A stretch of DNA of 64,000 bases from Chimonanthus salicifolius. Taxonomy: Eukaryota; Streptophyta; Magnoliopsida; Laurales; Calycanthaceae. The notes beneath the pieces are model-generated. The model saw only the letters and a list, made by a program, of their open reading frames with translations. It was not told the origin of the DNA and did not search any database. Positions 53,701-64,000 of the stretch are shown piece by piece. The stretch is taken from assembly GCA_013350335.1 (NCBI GenBank), contig CM023532.1, forward strand, positions 96,754,786 through 96,818,785. The letters are read 5' to 3'. The first letter of the stretch is position 1. Each line of letters starts with the position of its first letter. The position numbers and the translations under genes are program-made.

Positions 53701-54366
53701 CCAATTCGTCCTGTTTGTCCAGTTGGACTAGTTTTTCTATTTTGTCCAGTTTGTTCAGTTTGTCCTGTTTGTTTAGTTTATTAAGTTTGTCAAGCTGTTC
53801 GAGATTGTCAAATTTGTCTAATTTGTCCACTTGGTCCAGTTTGTCTAATTTGTCCAGTTTGTTCACTTTGTTTAGTTTGTCCAGTTGGTCTACTTTGTCC
53901 ACTTTGTTCAGTTTGTCCAATTGGTCTAGTTTGTCAAATTTGTCCAATTTCCCCAGTTTATTTGATTTGTCCAGTTCGTCCTGTTCGGCCAGTTTGACTA
54001 GTTTTCCAGTTAGTCCACTCTGTATAGTTCGTCCACTTTGTCATGTTTGTCCACTTTGACAAATTTGTCCACCTTTTCTGGTTCATATAATTTGTCTAGT
54101 TTGTCCTTTTTGTCCAGTTTGTTCAGTTTGTCCAGTTTGTCCAGTTGGTCCAGGTTGTCAAATTTGTCCAGTTTCCCCAGTTTATTTAATTTGTCTAGTT
54201 CGTCCTGTTTGTCCAGTTTGACTAGTTTTTCCAGTTAGTCTACCTTGTAGTCCACTTTGTCATGTTTGTCAACTTTCACAAATTTTCCCATTTTTCTAGT
54301 TTGTATGATTTGTCTAGTTTGTCCACTTTGTTCAATTTGTCCAGTTTGTCCACTCTGTCCAAATCG
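53701..54366. repeat. 9-bp minisatellite block 4
   Basis: About 0.67 kb of AGTTTGTCC-type monomers with a larger duplicated block (GGTCYAGTTTGTCAAATTTG then CCCCAGTTTATTTRATTTG) at about 53916-53990 and 54148-54230. It runs directly into telomere-like sequence (AAATCG then TTTTAGGG). Confidence 0.95.
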
Positions 54367-55109
54367 TTTTAGGGTTTTAGGGTTTTAGGGGCTTAGGGTT
54401 TAGGGTTTAGGGTTTAGGATTTAGGGTTTAGAGTTTAGGGTTTAGGAATTTAGGGTTTTACGGTTTAGGGATTTAGGGTTTTAGGGGTTTAGGCTTTAGG
54501 GTTTAGGGTTTTAGGGTTTTAGGGTTTAGTGTTATAGGGTTTTAGGGTTTAGGGTTTAGTGTTTCGGGTTTTAGAGTTTTAGGGTTTCGGCTAGGGTTTT
54601 AAGGTTAAGGATTTAGGGCTTTACGGTATTAGGGTTTAGGGTTTTAGTGTTTAGGTTTAGGGTTTTAGGGTTTTTGGGTTTAGGGTTTTACGGGTTTAGG
54701 GTTTTACGGTTTTAGGATTTTAGGGTCCTTGGGTTTTAGGGTTTAGGGGTTTAGGGTTTAACTGTTTAGGGTGATAGGGGTATAGGGTTTTAGGTTTTAG
54801 GATTTTAGGGTTTAGGGTTTTAGGGTTTTGGCTTTAGTTTAGGGGTTTTAAGGGTTTAGGATTTTAGGGTTTTAGGGTTTTCCGGTTAGGGGTTTAGGGT
54901 TTTAGGGGATTAGTGTTTAGGGCTTCAAGTTAAGGGTTTAGGGTTTAGGGTAGGGTTTTAGGGTTTAGGGTTTTAGGGGTTTAAGGTTTTAGGGTTTAGG
55001 GTTTAGGGTTTAGGGTTAGGGTTTACGGTTTAGGGTTTTAGGGTTTTACGCGTTAGGGTTTAGGGTTCGAGTTTTAGGAATTTAGATTTTAGGGTTTTAG
55101 GGTTTAGGG

Positions 55110-55195
55110 TGATACAGGCTTTTAGAGGGTTAAAAAAAGTTTAAGAAAATTCATTTCAAGAAGCAGACTTCTAGTGACTTCCAAAATCTTTCTAG
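55110..55195. other. Non-telomeric island in the right array
   Basis: About 85 bp (AGGGTTAAAAAAAGTTTAAG to CCAAAATCTTTCTAGG) without the TTTAGGG pattern. I cannot identify its source. Confidence 0.6.
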
Positions 55196-57196
55196 GTTTA
55201 GGGTTTAGAGTTTAGGGTTATAGGATTTTAGGGTTATTGGGTTTGGAGTAGGGTTTTAGGATTTTAAGGTTATTGGGTTTAGGGTAGGGTTTTAGGATTT
55301 TAGGGTTATTGGGTTTAGGGTAGGATTTTAGGGTTTAGGGTGTTAGGGGTATAGCGTTTTAGAGGGTAGGGTTTTGGGTTTAGGGTTTAGGGTTAACAGT
55401 ATAGGGTTTCAGAGTTTTAGGTTTTAGGGTTTTAGGGATTTAGGGTTTAGGGTTCTAGGGATCTAGGGTTTTAGGGGTTTAGAGTTTAGAGTTTGGGGTT
55501 TAGGGTTTTATGGTTGTAGGGTTTTAGGGTTTAGGGTTTTAGGGTTTTAGGGTTTAAGGTTCTAGGGGTTTAGGGTTTTAGGGTTTAGGGTTTATGGTTT
55601 TAGGGTTTAGGGTTTTAGGGGTTAAGGGTAATAGGGTTTAGGGTTTTAGGGTTTAGGGTTTTAGGGGTAATAGGGTTTAGGGTTTTAGGGTTTAGGGTTT
55701 TAGCCTTTTAGGGTTTTAGATTTTAGGTTTTAGTATTTTTGGTTTAGGATTTAGGGTTTAGGGTTTTAGGATTTCAGAGTTTTAGGCTTTAGGATTTACG
55801 TTTTTAGGGTTTCAGGGTTACGTTTTAGGGTTTAGGGTTTTAGGATTTCAGAGTTTTAGGGTTTAGGATATACGGTTTTAGGGTTTTAGTGTTTACGGTT
55901 TAGGTTTTAGGGTTTAGGTTTTAGGGTTTAGGTTTTAGGGTTTAGGGTTTTAGGGTTTTAGGGTTTACGGTTTGGGGTTTAGGGTTTTAGGGTTTTAGAG
56001 TTTAGGGTTTTAGGGGTTTAGGGTTTTAGGGTTTAGGGATTTATGGTTTTATGGTTTCAAGGGTATAGGGTTTTAGGGTTCAGAGTTTAGGGTTTAGTGT
56101 TTAGGGTTTAGGGTTTAGGGTTTTAAAGTTTTAGGGTTATTGGGCTTAGGGTAGGGTTTTGGAATTTTAGGGTTATTGGGTTTAGGGTAGGATTTTAGGG
56201 TTTAAGGTGTTAGGGGTATAGGGTTTTAGAGGGTTTAGGGTTTTAGTGTTTAAGCTTTAGGGATTTAGGGTTTTGGGTTTAGGGTTTAGGGTTTAGGGTT
56301 TAGGTTTTAGGGTTTAGGATTTAGGGTTTAGGGTTTTAGGGTTATACGTTTACGGTTTGGGGTTTAGGGTTTTAGGGTTTAGGGTTTTAGGATTTCTGGG
56401 GTTTAGGGTTTTAGGGTATAGGGTTTATGGTTTTAGGGTTTCAGGGGTATAGGCTTTTAGGGTTCAGGGTTTAGGGTTTCAAGGTTTTAGGGTTTAGGAT
56501 TTTTTGGTTTTGGGTCTATGGTTTAGGGTTTAAGGTTTAGAGTTTTAGGGTTTTAGGTTTTAGGGTCTTAGGGTTGTAGGGTTGTAGGGTTGAGGGTTTA
56601 TGGTTTAGCTTTTACAGTTTAGGATTTAGGTTTTTAGTGTTTTAGATTTTTGGGCTGAGGGTTTAGGGTTTCGAGTTTTAGGGTTTAGGGTAGGGTTTTA
56701 TGGTTTAGGGTATATGGTTTTAGGGTTTTAGGGTTTAGGTTAGGGCTTTAGGGTTTAGTGTTTAAGGTTTTAGGGTTTTAAGGTTCTGGGGTTTAGAGTT
56801 TTAGGCGTTTAGGATTTTAGAGTTTAGCTTCAAGGTTTTAGGGTTTAGGGGTTTAGGGTTTTAAGGTTATAGGGTTTAGGGTAGGGTTTTAGGATTTTGG
56901 GGTTCTTGGGTTTAGAGTTTAGGCTTTAGGGCAGGGTTTTAGGATTTTGTGGTTTTTGGGTTTTTGGGTTTAGGGTTTAGGGTTTTAGGGTTTTACGATT
57001 TTAGGGTTTTTAGGGTTTGAGGTTTTTAGGGTTTAGGGTTTTAGGGTTTTAAGGTTTAGGGTTTTTGGATTTTTTGGTTTAGTGGATTAGGGTTTTAGTG
57101 AATTAGGATTACAGGATTTTAGGATTTTAGGGTTTTAGGGTTTTAGGTTTTTACGGTGAGGGTTTAGGGTTTTAGGGTTTTAGCGTTCAAGGGTTT

Positions 57197-60100
57197 AGGG
57201 TTTTAGTGTTTTAGGATTTAGGGTTTTAGTGGTTTAGGGTTTTAGGGTTTCGGGTTAGGGTTTTAGGGGTATAGGGTTTGAGGGGGTTTTAGGGTTTTAA
57301 GGGATTTTGGGTTTTAGGGTTTTTGTTTAGCATTTAGGGTTTAGGGTTTAGTGTTTAGGGTTTAGGGTTTAGGGCTTTTGGGTCTTAGGTTATAGGGTTT
57401 TAGGGTTTAAGGTTTAGGGTTTAGGGTTTAGTGTTTTAGGATTTTAGATTTTAGGGTTTAGAGTTTTAGGGGTACGGTTTTACAGTTTAGGGTTTAGGGT
57501 TTTAAGGTTTTAGGCTTTTAGGGTTTAGGGTTTTTGTGTTTTGGGTTTAGGGTTAAGGGTTTAGGGTTTTAGGGTTTTAGGTTGTAGGGGTTTTGGGTTT
57601 AGGATTTAGGATTTAGGGTTTTAGGGTTTTAGAGTTTTAGGGTTTAGGGTTTAGGGTTTTGGGTTTTATGGTTTTAGGGTTTAGGTTAAGGCTTTAGGTT
57701 TTAGGGTTTTAGGGTTTAGGTTTTAGAGTTTTAGGGATTTAGGTTTTGGGGTTTTAGGATTGTAGGGTTTAGGGTTTAGGGCTTTATGGTTTTAGGTTTT
57801 GAGGATTTTAGTGTTTTTGGGTCTAGGGTTCAGGGTTTTATGATTTTAGTGTTTAGGGTTTAGGATTTTAGGGTTTTAGGGTTTAGGGTTTAGGGTTTAG
57901 GGTTTTTGGGTTTAGGGTTTAAGGTTTTATGGTTTTATGGTTTTAGAGTTGTAGCGTTTTCGGGTTTAGGGTTTAGGGTATAGGGTTTAGGGTTTAGGGC
58001 GTAGGGTTTAGGGTTTTTGGATTTTTGGGTTTAGGGTTTAGGGTTTTAGGGGTTTTGGGCTTTAGGGTTTGGGGTTTAGGGTTTAGGGTTTTAGTGTTTT
58101 AGGATTTAGGGTTTTAGTGGTTTAGGGTTTTAGGGTTTCGGGTTAGGGTTTTAGGGGTATAGGGTTTGAGGGGGTTTTAGGGTTTTAAGGGATTTTGGGT
58201 TTTAGGGTTTTTGTTTAGCATTTAGGGTTTAGGGTTTAGTGTTTAGGGTTTAGGGTTTAGGGCTTTTGGGTCTTAGGTTATAGGGTTTTAGGGTTTAAGG
58301 TTTAGGGTTTAGGTTTTAGTGTTTTAGGTTTAGGGTTTTAGATTTTAGGGTTTAGAGTTTTAGGGGTACGGTTTTACAGTTTAGGGTTTAGGGTTTTAAG
58401 GTTTTAGGCTTTTAGGGTTTAGGGTTTTTGTGTTTTGGGTTTAGGGTTAAGGGTTTAGGGTTTTAGGGTTTTAGGTTGTAGGGGTTTTGGGTTTAGGATT
58501 TAGGGTTTTAGGGTTTTAGAGTTTTAGGGTTTAGGGTTTAGGGTTTTGGGTTTTATGGTTTTAGGGTTTAGGTTAAGGCTTTAGGTTTTAGGGTTTTAGG
58601 GTTTAGGTTTTAGAGTTTTAGGGATTTAGGTTTTGGGGTTTTAGGATTGTAGGGTTTAGGGTTTAGGGCTTTATGGTTTTAGGTTTTGAGGATTTTAGTG
58701 TTTTTGGGTCTAGGGTTCAGGGTTTTATGATTTTAGTGTTTAGGGTTTAGGATTTTAGGGTTTTAGGGTTTAGGGTTTAGGGTTTAGGGTTTTTGGGTTT
58801 AGGATTTAAGGTTTTATGGTTTTATGGTTTTAGAGTTGTAGGGTTTTCGGGTTTAGGGTTTAGGGTATAGGGTTTAGGGTTTAGGGCGTAGGGTTTAGGG
58901 TTTTTGGATTTTTGGGTTTAGGGTTTAGGGTTTTAGGGGTTTTGGGCTTTAGGGTTTGGGGTTTAGGGTTTAGGGTTTAGGGTTTTAGGGTTTAGGGTTT
59001 TAGGCGATTATGGTTTTAAGGTTTTTTATGGTTTTAGAGTTGTAGGGTTTTCAGGTTTAGGGTTTAGGGTGTAGGGTTTAGGGTTTTTGGATTTTTGGGT
59101 TTAGGGTTTAGGGTTTTAGGGGTTTTGGGCTTTAGGGTTTGGGCTTTAGGGTTTAGGGTTTTAGGCGATTATGGTTTTAAGGTTTTAGGGGTTTAGGGTT
59201 TTATTGTTTAGGGTTTAGGGTTTAGTATTTAGGGTTTTAGGGTTTGGGTTTAGGGTTTAATGTTTTAGTGATTTAAGGTATTAGGGTCTTAAGGCTTTTG
59301 GGTTTTAGGGTTTCAGGGTTTTAGAGTTTATGATTTAGGGTTTATGGTTTTAGGGTTTAGGGTTTAGTGTTTAGGGTTTTAGGGTTTTAGGGTTTAGGGT
59401 TTTAGGTGTTTAGGGCTTAGCTTTATTGTTTAGTGTTTTAGGGTTTTAAGATTTTGGCTTTAGTGTTTTAGGGTTTTAGGGTTTAGTGTTTTAGGGGTTT
59501 AGGGTTTAGATTTAGGGTTTAGAGTATAGGGTTTTAGGGTTTAGGGTTTAGGGTTTATTGTTTAGGGCTAAGGGTTTTAGGGTTTTAGGATTAACGGTTT
59601 TAGGGTTTTAGGGGTTATGGTTTAGGGTTTACGTTTTAGGTTTTAGGCTTTTAGGGTTTTGGGTTTCAGGGTTTTAGGATTTATGGTTTAAGGGGTTTAG
59701 GGTTTAGGTTTAAGGTTTAGGGTTTATATGGTTTTATGGTTTTTGCGTTTAGGGTTTAAGGTTTAGGATTTAGGTTTTAGTATTTTAGGATTTTTAGGGG
59801 TTTAGGGTTTTAGGGTTTTAAGGTTTAGGGTTTTTGGATTTTTTGGTTTAGTGGATTAGGGTTTTAGTGAATTAGGATTACAGGATTTTAGGATTTTAGG
59901 GTTTTAGGGTTTTAGGTTTTTAGGTTTTTACGGTTGAGGGTTTAGGGTTTTAGGGTTTTAGCGTTCAAGGGTTTAGGGTTTTAGTGTTTTAGGATTTAGG
60001 GTTTTAGTGGTTTAGGGTTTTAGGGTTTCGGGTTAGGGTTTTAGGGGTATAGGGTTTGAGGGGGTTTTAGGGTTTTAAGGGATTTTGGGTTTTAGGGTTT

Positions 60101-60870
60101 TTGTTTAGCATTTAGGGTTTAGGGTTTAGTGTTTAGGGTTTAGGGTTTAGGGCTTTTGGGTCTTAGGTTATAGGGTTTTAGGGTTTAAGGTTTAGGGTTT
60201 AGGGTTTAGTGTTTTAGGATTTTAGATTTTAGGGTTTAGAGTTTTAGGGGTACGGTTTTACAGTTTAGGGTTTAGGGTTTTAAGGTTTTAGGCTTTTAGG
60301 GTTTAGGGTTTTTGTGTTTTGGGTTTAGGGTTAAGGGTTTAGGGTTTTAGGGTTTTAGGTTGTAGGGGTTTTGGGTTTAGGATTTAGGATTTAGGGTTTT
60401 AGGGTTTTAGAGTTTTAGGGTTTAGGGTTTAGGGTTTTGGGTTTTATGGTTTTAGGGTTTAGGTTAAGGCTTTAGGTTTTAGGGTTTTAGGGTTTAGGTT
60501 TTAGAGTTTTAGGGATTTAGGTTTTGGGGTTTTAGGATTGTAGGGTTTAGGGTTTAGGGCTTTATGGTTTTAGGTTTTGAGGATTTTAGTGTTTTTGGGT
60601 CTAGGGTTCAGGGTTTTATGATTTTAGTGTTTAGGGTTTAGGATTTTAGGGTTTTAGGGTTTAGGGTTTAGGGTTTAGGGTTTTTGGGTTTAGGGTTTAA
60701 GGTTTTATGGTTTTATGGTTTTAGAGTTGTAGCGTTTTCGGGTTTAGGGTTTAGGGTATAGGGTTTAGGGTTTAGGGCGTAGGGTTTAGGGTTTTTGGAT
60801 TTTTGGGTTTAGGGTTTAGGGTTTTAGGGGTTTTGGGCTTTAGGGTTTGGGGTTTAGGGTTTAGGGTTTA
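57197..60870 (+). repeat. Large duplications inside the telomere-like array
   Basis: A block of roughly 0.88 kb starting TTTTAGTGTTTTAGGATTT and including GGTATAGGGTTTGAGGGGG occurs at about 57197, 58085 and 59975 (offsets 888 and 2778). A longer block (from TTTTTTGGTTTAGTGGATTA) occurs at about 57073 and 59842. A third (GGTGTTTAGGGCTTAGC) repeats at about 59404 and 61326. Identity is high, so these are recent segmental copies of already degenerate sequence. Confidence 0.85.
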
Positions 60871-63800
60871 GGGTTTTAGGCGATTATGGTTTTAAGGTTT
60901 TAGGGGTTTAGGGTTTAAGGTTTTAAGGTTTTATGGTTTTAGAGTTGTAGGGTTTTCGGGTTTAGGGTTTAGGGTGTAGGGTTTAGGGTTTTTGGATTTT
61001 TGGGTTTAGGGTTTAGGGTTTTAGGGGTTTTGGGCTTTAGGGTTTGGGCTTTAGGGTTTAGGGTTTTAGGCGATTATGGTTTTAAGGTTTTAGGGGTTTA
61101 GGGTTTTATTGTTTAGGGTTTAGGGTTTAGTATTTAGGGTTTTAGGGTTTGGGTTTAGGGTTTAATGTTTTAGTGATTTAAGGTATTAGGGTCTTAAGGC
61201 TTTTGGGTTTTAGGGTTTCAGGGTTTTAGAGTTTATGATTTAGGGTTTATGGTTTTAGGGTTTTAGGGGTTAGGGTTTAGGGTTTAGTGTTTAGGGTTTT
61301 AGGGTTTTAGGGTTTAGGGTTTTAGGTGTTTAGGGCTTAGCTTTATTGTTTAGTGTTTTAGGGTTTTAAGATTTTGGCTTTAGTGTTTTAGGGTTTTAGG
61401 GTTTAGTGTTTTAGGGGTTTAGGGTTTAGGTTTAGGGTTTAGAGTATAGGGTTTTAGGGTTTAGGGTTTAGGGTTTATTGTTTAGGGCTAAGGGTTTTAG
61501 GGTTTTAGGATTAACGGTTTTAGGGTTTTAGGGGTTATGGTTTAGGGTTTACGTTTTAGGTTTTAGGCTTTTAGGGTTTTGGGTTTCAGGGTTTTAGGAT
61601 TTATGGTTTAAGGGGTTTAGGGTTTAGGTTTAAGGTTTAGGGTTTATATGGTTTATGGTTTTTGCGTTTAGGGTTTAAGGTTTAGGATTTAGGTTTTAGT
61701 ATTTTAGGATTTTAGGGGTTTAGGGGTTACGGTTTTGGCTTTAGTGTTTAGGGTTTACGGTTTACGGTTAGAGGGTTGTGGGGTTTTGGCTTTTTGGATT
61801 TTAGGGTTTTAGGGTTTAGCATTTTAGGGGTTAAGGGTTTAGGGATTTAGGGTTTTAGGATTAATGGTTTTAGGGTTTTAGCGTTTAGGGTTTTAGGGGT
61901 TTAGGGTTTAGGGTTTACGTTTTAGGTTTTAGGCTTTTAGGGTTTAGGGACTAGGGTTTTAGGGTTTTTGTGTTTAGGATTTTTGGGTTTTGTGTTTTAG
62001 GGTTTTTGGATTTAGTGTTTTAGGGTTTTTGGGTTTAGGGGTTTAGGGTTTTTCGGGTTTATAGTATTAGGGTTTAGGGTAATAGGGTTTTAGGGTTTAG
62101 TGTTTAAGGTTTTAGGGTTTTAGGGTTTTAGGGGTTTAGGCTTTAGGGTTTTAGGACTTTAGGGTTTAGGTTTAGGTTTTTGGGTTTAGGGTTTAGGGTT
62201 TAGGGTTGCGGGTTTTAGGGTTTGACGGTTTTAGGCTTTAGGATTTAGGGTTTTAGGCTTTAGGGTTTAGGGTTTTAAAGTTAGAGGGTTGAGGGTTTTA
62301 GGGTTTAGGGTATTAGGATTTAAGGGATTTAGGCTTTTAGGGTTTTGGATTTTAGGGTATTGGGCTTTAGGGTTTAGGGTTTTTGGGTTTAGGATTTAGG
62401 GTTTAGATTTAGGACTTAGGGTTTTAGGGTTTAGGGTTGTAGTATAGGACTTAGGGTTTTAGGGTTTTAGGGTTTAAGGATTAGGGTTTTAGGGTTTTTG
62501 TGTTTAGGATTTTTGGGTTTTTGTGTTTTAGGGTTTTTGGATTTAGTGTTTTAGGGTTTTTGGGTTTAGGGGTTTAGGGTTTTTGGGGTTTAGAGTATTA
62601 GGGTTTAGGGTAATAGGGTTTTAGGGTTTAGGGTTTAGTGTTTTAGGGTTTTAGGGTACTAGGGTTTAAGGCATTTAGGCTTTTAGGGTTTTAGATTTTA
62701 GGGTTTATGGTTTTATGGCTTTTGGATTTTAGGGTTTAGGGTTTAGGGTTTTTGGGTTTAGGGTATTAGGGTTTACGGTTTAGATTTTAGGGTTAGGGTT
62801 TAGGGCTTAGGTTTTAGAGTTTAGGGTTTTTGGGTTTCAGGATTTGAGGGTTTAGGGTTTAGGAGTTTAGGGGTTTAGGGTTTTTGTCTTTAGAGTTTAG
62901 GCTTTAGGGTTTAGAACTTAAGGTTTACTGTTTTAGGTTTTAGGGGTTTAAGGTTTTAGGGTTTTAGGGTTTAGGGTTTAGGGTTTTGGGGGTTTGGGGG
63001 TTTAGGAGTTTAGGGTTTTAGGGTTTTCGATTTTAGGGTGTAGGGTTTAGGGTTGTAGTATTTTAGGCTTTTAGGGTTTTAGGGTTTAGGGTTTTAATGT
63101 TTTAGAGTCTAGGGTTTTAGGGTTTAGTGTTTTAGGGTTTTTCGGTTTAGGGTTAAGGGTTTGTGGTTTTATGGTTTTTGGGTTTAGGGTTTAGGGTTTA
63201 CTGTTTTAGTATTTTAGGGGTTTAGGGGTTAGGGTTTAGGGTTTACTGTTTAAGGGTTTTAGGGGTTTAGGGTTTATGGTTTTAAGGGGTTAGGGGTAAG
63301 GGTTTAGGGTTTAGTGTTTAGGGTTTTAGGGTTTTGGGTTTAGGGTTTATTGTTTTAGGAGTTTGGGGTTTAAGTTTAGGGTTTTAGGGTTTTAGGGTCT
63401 TGGGTCTAGGGTTTTAGGGTTTTAGGGTTTAGTGGTTTAGGGGTTTAGGGTTTAGGTTTAGGGTTTAGGGTTTTAGGTTTTTTGGGTTTACGGCTTAGTG
63501 TTTTTGGAGTTTAGGGTTTAGGTTTAGGGTTTATGGTTTATGGTTTTATGGTTTTTGAGTTTAGGGAATAGGGTTTAGGGTTTAGGATTTAGGGTTTAGT
63601 GTTTTAGGATTTTAGGAGTTAGGGTTTAGGGTTTAGGGTTTACGATTAGAGGGTTGTGGGGTTTAGGGTTTAGGGTTTACGGTTAGAGGGTTTTGGGGTT
63701 TAGGGTTTAGGGTTTACGGTTAGAGGGTTGTGGGGTTTTGGGTTTTAGGGTTTTAGGGTTTTAGGGTTTAGCGTTATAGGGGTTTAGGGTTTAGGGTTTA

Positions 63801-64000
63801 GGGTATAGGTTTTAAGGTCAGGGTTTAGGGTTTGGGGTTTTAGGGTTTTAAGATTAACGGTTTTAGGGTTTATTTTTTAGGGTTTATGGTTTTAGGGGTT
63901 TAGGGGTTAGGGTTTAGGGTTTAGTGTTTAGGGTTTAGGGTTTTGGGGTTTTGGGTTTAGGGTTTTAGGGTTTAGTGTTTTAGGGGTTTAGAGTTTAGGT

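Larger units (their letters stand above)
54367..64000 (+). repeat. Degenerate telomere-like repeat array (right block)
   Basis: At least 9.6 kb of TTTAGGG/TTTTAGGG with many variants, G-rich strand on + as in the left block. It continues past the window end. No gene seen. Contains large internal duplications and one short unrelated island. Confidence 0.95.

Noticed and set aside
1..64000. tRNA, rRNA or other structural RNA genes
   Set aside because: No cloverleaf-like or rDNA-like sequence recognised on reading; the TGGTATCAGAG match is a primer-binding site, not a tRNA gene.

Overview
This window is plant (almost certainly angiosperm) nuclear repeat DNA in an interstitial or subtelomeric setting. 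It begins and ends in degenerate Arabidopsis-type telomere repeat (TTTAGGG mixed with TTTTAGGG), G-rich strand on + in both blocks (about 1-2324 and 54367-64000). Between them lie remnants of an endogenous pararetrovirus (EPRV, family Caulimoviridae), large LTRs of one retrotransposon family, a 9-bp minisatellite and part of a hAT DNA transposon. I see no intact host gene, tRNA, rRNA or CRISPR array. One 100-base N gap lies at 5111-5210.

Layout. 1-2324: telomere-like repeat. 2325-5110: left part of an LTR that starts inside the telomere-like array, cut by the gap. 5211-6020: EPRV ORF2 tail fused to a leader and a movement-protein start. 6021-18097: four units of about 2.88 kb plus a partial fifth; each unit is the same scrambled mosaic of forward and inverted EPRV pieces. 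18098-20112: minisatellite (AGTTTGTCC/ACTTTGTCC). 20113-24257: 5' part of a hAT element with a broken BED zinc-finger exon. 24258-30730: LTR A, with LTR B (25882-29050) nested in it and flanked by CATAT; a 346-bp tandem duplication covers the B/A border. 30731-31723: minisatellite. 31724-40103: near full-length EPRV on + (promoter, ORF0, movement protein, coat protein, zinc knuckle, protease, RT-RNase H, ORF2). 40104-45482: EPRV fragment split by a complete 4215-bp LTR C (40690-44904) with perfect 5-bp target duplications CATTA. 45483-45699: minisatellite. 45700-53700: near full-length EPRV on -. 53701-54366: minisatellite running into the right telomere-like block.

The EPRV gene order (small coiled-coil ORF; polyprotein MP-CP-zinc knuckle-PR-RT-RH; then a separate ORF2) fits an endogenous caulimovirid. 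A polyprotein followed by ORF2 recalls florendoviruses, but I cannot fix the genus. All copies are broken by stops and frameshifts; the best preserved piece is the minus-strand RT-RNase H frame (47122-48564). Two viral lineages are visible: lineage alpha (31.7-40.1 kb and the 40.1-45.3 kb fragment) and lineage beta (5.2-18.1 kb and 45.7-53.7 kb).

Most unusual features: (1) the LTR family carries about 27 dispersed copies of a hairpin (GGGGTTCGGCCAT / ATGGCCGAACCC), plus a second hairpin family with compensatory stem changes; (2) the scrambled EPRV mosaic amplified as a tandem array whose internal variants reveal recombination between units; (3) the same minisatellite borders four EPRV blocks; (4) a promoter-proximal stem-loop and a 72-73 nt intron-like leader segment conserved between EPRV copies.
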